Positions 35,003 to 56,605 of a stretch of DNA of 64,000 bases are shown here, piece by piece. The notes under the pieces are model-generated. The model ran no database searches, was not told where the DNA came from, and saw nothing but the letters and a program-made list of their open reading frames with translations. Location of the stretch: contig OY741270.1 in assembly GCA_963514095.1 (NCBI GenBank), positions 19,008,554 through 19,072,553 on the forward strand, given 5' to 3'. The DNA comes from Eutrigla gurnardus (taxonomy: Eukaryota > Chordata > Actinopteri > Perciformes > Triglidae). How positions within the stretch are numbered: position 1 is the stretch's first letter; the number at the start of each line of letters is the position of its first letter. The position numbers were made by a program, and so were the translations under genes.

Positions 35003-35655
35003 TACAAATTTGCTACTTTTAAAGTGGCAAATTTGCGACTTTAAAACTAGCAAATTTGCGAGTTTTAAAGTGGCAAATTTGCTAGTTTATTACGATGCTA
35101 ACAACCGGCATTATGCTAGCTAACTTCCCATGAATGTAGCTTTTATCTGTCTAATTAATCCATCCCGTGTGTCAATGCGTTGCTAAGGTCCTTAGGGTGA
35201 TGGCTCTTGATGGTTAGTGTTGGTTAATTTGATATGGGCCAAATTGTCATCTTACGGTATGTGTGTTTCTTGATCGGGTGGTTTGGCTAAGCTAGCGGTC
35301 ATAGAGGAAGTAATCACGTAGCTTGACACGGATGTTTGCCGTTGCTATGACAACAAGTGAAAGCTACTGCTAGCTTAGGCAAACTACCTGCTCAATAAAC
35401 ACAAATAAGATGACAATTTGGCCCATATAAAATTAACCAACAATGACCATCAACAGCCATTACCTTAAGGGCCTTAGCAAAGCGTCACACGTTGGGATGA
35501 ATTAATTAGAAAGATAAAAGCGACATTCGGAAGCGAAGTTAGCTAGCATAAATGCAGGTTGTTAGCATCGTAATAAACTAGCAAATTTGCCACTTTAAAA
35601 CTCGCAAATTTGCTAGCTTTAAAGTCGCAAATTTGCCACTTTAAAACTAGCAAAA
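35003..35655. mobile_element. Foldback (MITE-like) element with long inverted repeats
   Basis: Arms of about 290-300 bp (35003-35303 and 35364-35655) are imperfect inverted copies around a loop of about 60 bp. The outer ends are arrays of alternating AAATTTGC / GCAAATTT subrepeats separated by TTTTAAAGT-type spacers. The inner arms share CTAGTTTATTACGATGCTAA, GGCCAAATTGTCATCTTA and CTAAGCTAGC. No transposase frame. The loop contains GTTGCTATGACAAC (35341-35354), an X-box-like palindrome. No clear target duplication was found. Confidence 0.8.
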
Positions 35656-35876
35656 CGTAGCTGGATAGAAACAGCGAGTTGAATAACGCAGCCCATACCA
35701 TCGTTATAGCGTCTTTTAGAAGCACCTAATATTCATCATCTGGAAGCTTTTGCTTTACTTGAGTGCTGTTCATTCATTTAAAACAAGTGAAGGGTGAAAA
35801 TGTTCGCATTTGTGCTTGATCTGTTACTTTGAGCTCGCATTGTGGTTCAATCACGTTTCCCGCAAATGCGTAAGTG

Positions 35877-36023
35877 TGCGCATGCGCGAGTTTGATGGAA
35901 CGCGCTCCCTGGAGGGACCTGGCACGTGACGTATACTACACAGATCACACAGATCAAAGCGCGCGCACGTGACGTAAAATACACGTCACAGATCAAAGCG
36001 CACACGTTCCAAAATTATTTAAG
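35877..36023 (+). promoter_or_regulatory. Promoter of unknown gene, copy B
   Basis: Same order as in copy A: NRF1-type TGCGCATGCGC (35877-35887), CACGTGAC/CACGTCAC boxes, ATCAAAG at 35953-35959 and 35992-35998, and TTATTTAAG at about 36015-36023. The second box here reads CACGTGACGT, keeping a CRE half-site that is altered in A. Confidence 0.55.
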
Positions 36024-36126
36024 TTGGCAAGTGACCTAAGACCACAGTTAGAAACCAAAGTGAGGATCCACACGGACAATTCACAGGACGTTTCAAACTA
36101 CCGCCAGCAAAGCAGCCTTGGGAACG

Positions 36127-38457
36127 ATGCCTTCGCCACGAAAGGATCAAGACAAATCCAAGATGAACAAGAGTTGCACACCAGAGGATCTGCTGCCCAT
36201 CGCGGACAGATACTCAAGGGCAATCTCTGAAGTACAGTGGGTCATGATATCGGCAGAGACCTGGGATTCAGACACACAAGCTAAACTGGCTGATATGTGT
36301 ACTGAAATAGTACAGACAATCGCCACAAACATCCTTAGAATTCTCATGCCGGTGTTTGTGGAGAAGGATGAAGTATCTCAAGCTGATATCACTACAGCTT
36401 TGGAGAATTTCAACGCTGGCCTTGGAGACTCCCTTAGCACTAGCTTTGCGGCTGCTCTTAATGTGCCACAAGTCAAATGTGAGAGTGTGGAAAAGCTGGC
36501 AGCACTGGTCAAGACTGAAGTGTCACAGAAGGTACACTTCCTTGTATCTGTGGCTAACAACAGCACTGTTTGGCTGTCAGAGCCTGCCCTTTTTGTCAGC
36601 AGCTCCATTTCCAACACCAAGTCACTTCACGACATGGTGTTGCACGCTGCCAAATGTCTGAAAAGAGGCACAGAGGTTGCCCTGCAAAAATGCTCTGTAT
36701 CTACACCACAAATCCTGGAAACATTAGATCCAGAGAGATGTAAATCATCTCAGAGCGTAAAATGCAGGATCTCTGTCCCGTATGCGACCAAATCTGTGAC
36801 TGACATCCTGGTTAAATGGTCCAATGACACAACAGACATTGAAGGAAAGGCTGAAAATGTTCTCCCTCCCAGCGCATCTCCTGATGCTCACTTTGCAGCA
36901 TCTGAAATTGTCAGCAGAATAACCAAAGGCCTGCACTGCAGTGAGGAAAGTTTCTCACTGATATCTAGTGTTAACATGGGGTTAATACATGATGAGGTGA
37001 GAGACTTTTTAGACTCAGTGGCTGCACCACCAGAAGATATCACCAACGACAACAAAAAACACTTTTTCATTTTCGCTCAAAAACAATTTGAGACACTGAA
37101 AGCAAAGCTGATGAAAGCATTTACAAGAGATGACAGCAAATTCCTCGTAAGTCTGAAATCGTCTTCAAGGGCCTCTCAACACAGTATCAAAAATGAGGAC
37201 TCTGACGAAGATGCTTTACCAGGAGTTGTAGTCGAATCTCCTAGGTCCAAACTTAAAGCAAGCAATCTGTGCAACAGTCCAGTACTCATTGCAGTGAAAA
37301 AGCGAGTGCCTTCCCAATTAGAGTTTGAGACCATTCAAACTCATGTTGACAACTTGTTTGAGATAAAAGGGTTACTAAACATGGACATGATGATGGAGTG
37401 CTCGAGGGACCTGACTGATAAAATATTCGACTATCTGATGGCTGGCCCGACATATCAGATTCCCTTGGTTCAAAGCGGAAAATGTCTCTCTGACTCAGTC
37501 ATCTCTGAGCTCAAGACCAGTGTGGATACCAATTATTCCCACATTTCTCCTGAAGTTCTGTATGCTATGACAGAGGATACAGTGGGAAAGTTCATGCAGC
37601 AGATGCTGCTCTGGTTGGAGATGGAGCCTTCAGAACAGGCAAGTCATGGAGACAAAGTGTCTGGTGCACTAACCGACATCCATAAATTGATGGATATGTC
37701 TGTTGTCCTACCCCCAGAAGAATATGCCACAATCAAGCAGCAGTCCCCTGAAGTCAGCAACAGTAGTACTACAACATCTTTTAACGACTCCCCCTCCGAT
37801 GATGCTTTTTTTTTCTGCATCCAGGCCATTGATAGCCTGGATATGATGCGACACAAAGAAGATTTTAGAGTAGAACCTTTGGATCTGGGATTTCTTGATT
37901 CCCAGAGCTCTGACTCAGCTTCTTTAACGCTTGACAGTCTGGCATTTGTCCACAGTCTGGCACCAAAGTCAGTCCGTTTTGGCCCCGTCAATTGTCTGAG
38001 CCTTGTAGCAGTGACAACTGACACCTCAACCCCTCCAACAGAAACCATCAAAAACCTCATCACTGATCTGGTCAAGAAGCTTGTCAAAAAAGCAGATCAG
38101 AAAACCAGAAGGTCCGTGCTAGAGACAGACATCAACGCCATGGTCCAACGGCTATCAGACAAGGTGCAGAATGAAATCAACATTATTGGATATCCTGTCG
38201 GAGAAATGGAACACTGCATGAAAAAAATCAACAAGGCTGTGATCAAAGAACTTGAAAAGGAGTTTGGCTCTCAAAAAACGCTGTTGGGGGTTGCAATGGC
38301 ATCAGACAAAATTTTTGATGATGCTGTTGTGGAGTGTATGATACTCCATCTGAATGCTCCACCCCATAAGAAGCCCACAGTTGCCAGGTTCTTTAGAAGA
38401 ACTGGACGGGCCATTGCCACGGCCTGCGTGAGATTCTGGGGCATCTTAGTTGAATAA
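36127..38457 (+). CDS. Unknown intronless gene, copy B (776 aa, helix-rich)
   Basis: Second full-length member of the unrecognised family, single exon from ATG 36127 (MPSPRKDQDK) to TAA 38455-38457. It lacks the 15 residues after CLKR that are present in copy A (an in-frame 45 bp gap) and otherwise aligns without gaps. By hand count about 48 of the base differences from copy A change an amino acid and about 9 do not. Changes cluster at the Ser-rich linker (DDAFFFCIQ versus DDVDFLCIQ) and the C-terminus (ACVRFWGILVE). The stop codon is embedded in AATAAA (38453-38458), lost in copy A (ACTAAA); a second signal ATTAAA is at 38594-38599. It is convergent with grhl1, with about 1.6 kb between stop codons. 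Function unknown; it may act inside the cell, since no targeting signal is visible. Confidence 0.72.
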   Translation: MPSPRKDQDKSKMNKSCTPEDLLPIADRYSRAISEVQWVMISAETWDSDTQAKLADMCTEIVQTIATNILRILMPVFVEKDEVSQADITTALENFNAGLGDSLSTSFAAALNVPQVKCESVEKLAALVKTEVSQKVHFLVSVANNSTVWLSEPALFVSSSISNTKSLHDMVLHAAKCLKRGTEVALQKCSVSTPQILETLDPERCKSSQSVKCRISVPYATKSVTDILVKWSNDTTDIEGKAENVLPPSASPDAHFAASEIVSRITKGLHCSEESFSLISSVNMGLIHDEVRDFLDSVAAPPEDITNDNKKHFFIFAQKQFETLKAKLMKAFTRDDSKFLVSLKSSSRASQHSIKNEDSDEDALPGVVVESPRSKLKASNLCNSPVLIAVKKRVPSQLEFETIQTHVDNLFEIKGLLNMDMMMECSRDLTDKIFDYLMAGPTYQIPLVQSGKCLSDSVISELKTSVDTNYSHISPEVLYAMTEDTVGKFMQQMLLWLEMEPSEQASHGDKVSGALTDIHKLMDMSVVLPPEEYATIKQQSPEVSNSSTTTSFNDSPSDDAFFFCIQAIDSLDMMRHKEDFRVEPLDLGFLDSQSSDSASLTLDSLAFVHSLAPKSVRFGPVNCLSLVAVTTDTSTPPTETIKNLITDLVKKLVKKADQKTRRSVLETDINAMVQRLSDKVQNEINIIGYPVGEMEHCMKKINKAVIKELEKEFGSQKTLLGVAMASDKIFDDAVVECMILHLNAPPHKKPTVARFFRRTGRAIATACVRFWGILVE

Positions 38458-38826
38458 ATGTTGCCTCCGCCAGCGGGAAGGAATGGGTTTTCTCCGGGTG
38501 CTCAGTCTTTATATGCAGGGGCTCAGTCTTTAATACTGGCCTCACAGTGATCGGTAGGTTGCTTTTCTCCACCACGATCTTTGCTATGTGAACATTAAAA
38601 CAATGTCATCTGTGGATGTGGCATGACTGTAAAAACACTGTCAGTTAAAAAAAGTCAGGCCGGAGAAAGTAATTGGACGGCCTACATGTCTGTCAATGCT
38701 TACTTCCTGGTTCATAGATTACAATTAGATTAAGTATGTTGTCAAATGTTAAGTTAATAGGTCAAACGGTATGAGAGAACCGAAGAAAAAGTCGAAGGCA
38801 ACCAAAACAGAAGCTACTGGAGAGCC

Positions 38827-38832
38827 TTTATT
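38827..38832 (-). terminator. grhl1 poly(A) signal candidate
   Basis: TTTATT on the plus strand is AATAAA for grhl1, giving a 3' UTR of about 1.2 kb from the stop codon at 40049. It lies only about 230 bp from the candidate poly(A) signal of the convergent unknown gene. Confidence 0.45.
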
Positions 38833-40048
38833 GGGCACTTTGTGCATCAAATCCTTTACAAAAAAAATCATTTAAAAACACATTAACGTTTTGTCCCTTG
38901 ACATATAATGTTAGAATAACTTCATATAAAAAGGAAAAAAAAAACATTATATTAATAGGAATAATAGAAATTTGGATATATATATATATAGTAAAAAATA
39001 CAATGACCCACATCCATCTCTTAATAAATATATACACAATAAGTACTGAGATACAAAAGGAGGGATGAGAGAGATCCATTTTCAGTGGATATATACAACA
39101 ATATTTCCATTAAAAATCTTTTTCTGATAACATGTAGTACATACTGTAGTTATGGCAATAGAGGAGTACTTTTTTCTGAATGTCTGAACCTAAATGTCAT
39201 ATTGCACTTCCAGAACAGCCTGACTGTACTAGACATTCATTGACCTATTTTATCAACATCCAGAAAACTACTCTACAGGGGAAGGGTAGCTGTGTTTTAG
39301 TATCATTATCAATATATTTAGTGGCTATTTAATACTTACAAAGAGGCCATAATTTATATTGATCTGACAAAAATCTTAAGACATTTCATTCACAAACATG
39401 TATCCTATGCTAAAAAATACTAAAATACAAAAAAAAGGAATAATATTTACATCATTCTACCCTAATTGTATGATGGCTTAAGAGTTTTACACACTAAATA
39501 CTGCAATGTTGTTTAGTATTAATACACTGAACCACTGGGGCTCCATCAACAATTTGCTGTCTTCATTTTGTGCATGAAATAACTAACTTTACAGATTGTA
39601 ATCATCAGTGCTATGGCTTTAGGAAGGTAATGATGATCCGTTTCTCCTGATAAAAAGAAAGAAACCCTGCTGCTTGCACAGCATGAGGTATAGCAGCACC
39701 ACAAATGCTCTGCACACAAACGAACAAACTTAAGCATTGAGGCACAACTAACTGAATCTAAAATAATGGTGTCAAAACAAGCAAACCTGTCCTCACTTGT
39801 TGATTTGCGTGGACAAAGAATGTTTTTAAAATGGATCAAAATGTATAACTTGCATACCTAATCAACATTAAGGTCTATTAAGAGCTATGGCTTTTGAAAA
39901 TTCCGCTCGTGGGCTCTTTTGACATGATTACAGCATAAAGACAACATGATTTAAGTTTCAGATCAAGTCCATTATCGCTAGATGTGTAAACAACTATTCC
40001 TGACGGCTCCATTTCATTCGTCATCTATCGGGCCCGGGCAGTGCCGCC

Positions 40049-51813
<11,765 letters not shown>

Positions 51814-52029
51814 GTCGGTCGGTCGAACTGGACTTTCTAGTTGGTACTGAAAATCCGATCCGTCTTCTTTACCGTGGCAAACTCCGCCGCTAACGCTGGA
51901 TGAGGGCCGCGGCAACAAACAAGGTGTCCCCTAGTGAGAGAACGGGTTTTGTCGGCTTTTCTCGCTTTTTTGGGGCAATGCTGAGAAATTAAGGCCGGTT
52001 TTACCTGTGACAGGCGAGCGGATTGGATT

Positions 52030-52100
52030 ACAGGTGGACGGGGGGCGGGGCCTATACTGTCAATTGCCCTCTGCGAGGTTGTGATTGGCTCGCCCGGTGG
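52030..52100 (-). promoter_or_regulatory. grhl1 promoter region
   Basis: About 220-290 bp upstream of the grhl1 start codon, GGGGCGGGGCC (Sp1/GC box, near 52042) and GTGATTGGCTC (an inverted CCAAT box on the plus strand, correctly oriented for minus-strand transcription, near 52081) sit in a CpG-rich stretch. The gene may have further non-coding 5' exons that I cannot see. Confidence 0.45.
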
Positions 52101-52149
52101 CCTACCTGAATGCTGTGGAGGGCAAGCCAGAGGAGGAGCAGGGTTCAAC

Positions 52150-53846
52150 AGCTGTGATTTTATCGTGTTATGTGGGAATTAAATATGTTGAAATGAGTCA
52201 TTCAGCTTTTATTAAACAGGAAGGATGATTAAAGACGAAACACTGAAGAATAAAAAAAGACATAAAAAAACAAGGATGCAGCAGAATTACAACGGAATCA
52301 CAACTGATACATTTATTTATACATGCATGATCACTGCAGCATTATGGGCAATAATGGTAGGCTCCATATGTAGGCAATATGAATACTTTCTGGATAGTTT
52401 AGTCCTGCATCCAACGTGAATCAAACTATGTCGGTATGATCAATGCATGGAGCTCATTAAATGATTTAAATGCATGCAAAGTTAAGATGAGGACAAAAAA
52501 TGTATAAACATTTTAATTTAGTTTATAATAACATAAAAAAAAAACCTGTTTTAAAAAGATTGGTTGGCTTTTAGTCCGGTGAAATTGAAAATTGAAAGAG
52601 GGCAACAAAAGCCATGGGGCTTGTTTTGTACAAAATATATTCTGAAGTTTATCTGAAGATATACAATTTAAATCTGTCAAATGTCACTGCTCATATCAGT
52701 CCAGTGTATTGGATGTAACCAAGGTCACTAATATGTTTTATGCTGTTTGAGATTTGTGGTGTAACTGTGACTTTATAGTGGCTTTATTCCATATTAGTGC
52801 GCAAACTATATCTTCTGATACAGATCCGGTCGTACGGAACAGATTTCCACCAGTTGGACTATTGGTACGGTTGTTTTCCAACCAATTATTAATGATTTGA
52901 AACATATTTCAGTATCACTTGAGTTATGACAATCACAAACAATCAATTATATATATATATATTTTTAGAAGTATTTATTTTTAAATACTAAAAGGCTCTA
53001 GATGTGCCCATTTATATTTTCTGCATTTTCTTAACCTGGAAATGTGTAAATAAAATCAATAAATAACATAATAAAATTAAGTATAATATCATTTAAAGGT
53101 ATGTATTTGGAGTTTAGATAGGATTTTCTTTCTTCCGCTACATCTCTGGAAGTCAGCACCAAGAAAGTAAAATTTTGTTTCACTCATGCAAATAAAATCT
53201 AACACAACATTTTCCTCCACATGGCTGTTTTCCATCCAGCCTACTTTCATGCAAGTCAACGTTTCTCCTCATTTTATGAAGAGATAATCCCACCTGTGCT
53301 GCTGTTACCGGATGATCACACACAGCCTTGTTTACATTTTCCTAGGGAACAGATTAGCATCAGCCTGTACAGCTGCAGGTAAGAAAAAAGGCAAATTAGT
53401 CCCCGAAACCTCCAGAATCATCAAAAGAGTGCAAATGAAACGCTGAATTAGCATGCAACCAAATCAGGGGGGCCACGCTTAACGGTTTTCATCCAGACCA
53501 GCATCCTGCAACTGGTTGAACGAAACAGGACTTTTGGTGTGGTGTACTATATTTGCATTGCATCTACTTTTCATAAGCTGTGATGACTGCGATAAAAAAA
53601 GAAAATAAACATACATTTATAATGCAACCTTAAAACCTAACAACAGGAGATGAAAAGGAACACCTTGTGAAAACAAACAGCTTTGTTAGAGCCGGTGGGA
53701 GATTAAAAGATGCTATCAACAACATTGAAAGTTTCACCCTACAAACACACAGAAAGCCCTACCCCCCCCCCCCCCCCCCTCCTACACCCCACACCCCACA
53801 CCCCACCTCCACCCTTCCCACTCTCTCTCTCTCTCTCTATAACACA

Positions 53847-53935
<89 letters not shown>

Positions 53936-54063
53936 TCAACCTCCTGCTCCTGGATCCTGGTTTACTGTTTATTTATCCCAGTGGAAAGACACCTGCTTCT
54001 CCCGGAGCTTGTTTGTGTTTGCACTGAAGACATGGGTTAATGCAGACAGGGAGGGATACGAGG

Positions 54064-54150
<87 letters not shown>

Positions 54151-54690
54151 AGGCTGGGAATATGTGCCCTGGCTGCTGATGCTGGGTCTGACTTGGTGCT
54201 GACTCGACAAAGAGAGGGGCCGAACCATGGGGGGAAAACACGCAAACGAAAAAAAAGTGCGTGGATCAAAGCGTGGGATCAAATCTCAGAAAAGACCTGT
54301 TGAGTTCTTCCCGGGAAGTCGTTCTGAGTCAAAGTCACAGACTGACGTAAACATCCTGCTAAAGAAAAAGTTAAGAATTATCAACAAAATCTGAAAGTAA
54401 CAAAAATGTTCCTCATGCGGAGAATTGCCCCTTGTGACAGATATATTATGGCGTTATTAGTCTGTTAATAATATTGATACTCGTGGGAGAGGGAAGATGA
54501 AGCTTGTTACATTTGTACCCACCTTTTGGACTTTTCTCTCATATTTTCTTTAACGTGAAATACTGATAATTTTACCACTCAGGGCCTCAAACAATTATTC
54601 AAATTAACTTTACATTAATGTTCACTCACATTTAGTAGTTTTCACATATATATTTTAGGTAAAATCTGAACCTATAACGTGTAATTATTG
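52150..54690. other. Intergenic region upstream of grhl1
   Basis: No gene recognised. AT-rich; holds an AT run (about 52949-52961), a C run (53762-53779), a (CA)n tract (about 53848-53932), and the adjoining (GT)n and (CT)n tracts at 54065-54100 and 54102-54147. Confidence 0.5.
53848..54147. repeat. Clustered CA, GT and CT microsatellites
   Basis: (CA)n at 53848-53932, then 130 bp of mixed sequence, then (GT)n at 54065-54100 directly abutting (CT)n at 54102-54147. Confidence 0.9.
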
Positions 54691-55020
54691 CTATTGCTAA
54701 TTATTGCTATGCAGATGATGATCAGTTATACATCCCTCTTCACCCTCAACACATGAATTTACATGACTGCCTTAATTATATTCAAACTGGATGGATGATC
54801 ATTTTCTTAAACTTAGTGGTGATAAAGCAGAGGTTAGAGGTTATCTATTGCTGGTCTTCTATCCAGGAGAACCTTGGTTCTTTCTTTAGATTCCACTCAT
54901 CTGTCACCAGTATGTGAAGTATTTGTTCCTTTTTTAAGCTGAGAAATGTAGCTTAATCATTAAAATGAGATGCAGATATTACATTCATCTATCTAGGACA
55001 ACTGTATTTCATTCACAAGT
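54690..55020 (+). mobile_element. LINE reverse-transcriptase remnant
   Basis: The plus-strand frame CYADDDQLYIPLHPQ contains the YADD catalytic motif of reverse transcriptase. It is followed, across frameshifts, by LNLSGDKAEV and then DSTHLSPV- and KLRNVA-like stretches in the order seen in L2/Rex1-type fish LINEs. No endonuclease or full RT remains. Confidence 0.65.
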
Positions 55021-55464
55021 GGTCTTGAGTGCTACCACTTTGTGTGTGTGTGTGTGTGTGTGTCCCCAATCTGTGTTAATGCTGATTATCAGATGATTGC
55101 TTCCTTTACGCAAAGGTGTTGTATAAAACACATTTACTTAAAAACCGGAGAAAGAACCCTAAAGTTAAATTAAAGTCTGCTCTCCAGCAGAAGGGGACCC
55201 ACACCCAGGCCAGGCTTGCGGTAGTTGCTGGTGTTCAATAGCCCGCAGCAAGAGGTGATCTCATGACTGTTTGCAAGAGAGACAGAAATCCTACAGCGAG
55301 GACTGAACGGCGCTGCATTAAACCACAGACCAGTGGACATCCAAGCATGTCAGTGTACCCTGTAACACGAACCGATCCCAACAGTTTCCAACGTCTAAAC
55401 CCTCCAGGATGCTTTGTGTCGTCTTTGTCAATTTGCTCAGCGGGATTCAGCCCCCCCCCCCCCC

Positions 55465-55499
<35 letters not shown>

Positions 55500-56118
55500 C
55501 CCTCCTCTTGGAAGACAGTTGGTTTTAAACGCTGTCCCGCCTCACTCCAGGCACATAACCGGGATGGAAATAAGATGCAAATCCAGCCCCGTTTTTTTCT
55601 CGCATGTGAGCACTTGTCTGTTGCTGTATCGAGGTCTGTTTGAGTCACCCTAGTCCGTCGGGGAAGGTTTTGAAGCTCACTGTTGTTGGGTAAACAGCCG
55701 GAGAGTCACAATGAATAATGAAACAGTGTTGTAATGTGTTTAAAGATCATTATCATGTTGTTGGCCGTTGTCTCACTAAATGTTAACAGGCACTGTAATG
55801 GTGCTCACAGGGCTCTTCAGGTATGAAATGAAGCGCAGGGTTATTGTTTGCATCTGCTCCACTCTACCTAGATGACATATTCTCAGGCATTGTTTTATAG
55901 GCTTGTTCCTTTGTCATTTATGAGACCCCCTTGTGCTTTTCCTTTTGCTAAAAGAGCCTCATCAGACTCTCTTCATGATTGTGATGTTTTCGGGTGTTTT
56001 GCTGAGGCCAGGGTTAGATGGTATCACACTGTTCCCACTGATGACAGTAAAAACAATCGCAGACACTGAGGGCATGGCAGACCCGCATGCTGCTCCACAA
56101 CTCCTAAAACACTTGAGC

Positions 56119-56216
<98 letters not shown>

Positions 56217-56454
56217 ACAGAGGTGGAAACAGGTCAGTACTTTTTCCAGGTGTTCCGGGATTCTGGGATTCTTAATGGAGTGTTTGTGTGTGTTTGGCTT
56301 CACAACACTGCTGATGTTGTAGCCCTGAGCTGTGGATGCTACTTACCGTTCAGTCCGATTAAAAAGGCCGTTATCATTCACAGATGCCGCAAATAACCTC
56401 ATTATCAAACCCACTGTGATGATTTGTAGAGCTGAGATGTTTATTTGGTGAATC
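55020..56454. other. Intergenic region with CA tracts
   Basis: No gene recognised. (GT)n at about 55041-55062, a C run plus (CA)n at about 55451-55497, and a long (CA)n at about 56121-56208. Confidence 0.5.
56121..56208 (+). repeat. (CA)n microsatellite
   Basis: About 44 uninterrupted CA units. Confidence 0.95.
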
Positions 56455-56469
56455 GGTTAGTCGACTCTC

Positions 56470-56590
56470 TGTGATAGACTGGCGTCCTGTCCAGGGTGTA
56501 CCCTGCCTTCGCCCAATGACAGCTGGGATCGGCTCCAGCCCCCCCGTGACCCTGAATACAGGATAAGCGGTAGAAAATGGATGGATGGAT
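56470..56590 (+). mobile_element. Short retroposon with 15-bp target-site duplication
   Basis: A 121-bp insert (CTGTCCAGGGTGTACCCTGC ... GGATAAGCGGTAGAAAATGG) ending in a (GGAT)n tail is flanked by perfect copies of GGTTAGTCGACTCTC at 56455-56469 and 56591-56605. The body is a very common teleost repeat. The GATG-type tail recalls Rex3/RTE LINE ends, but the exact family is uncertain. Confidence 0.85.
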
Positions 56591-56605
56591 GGTTAGTCGA
56601 CTCTC

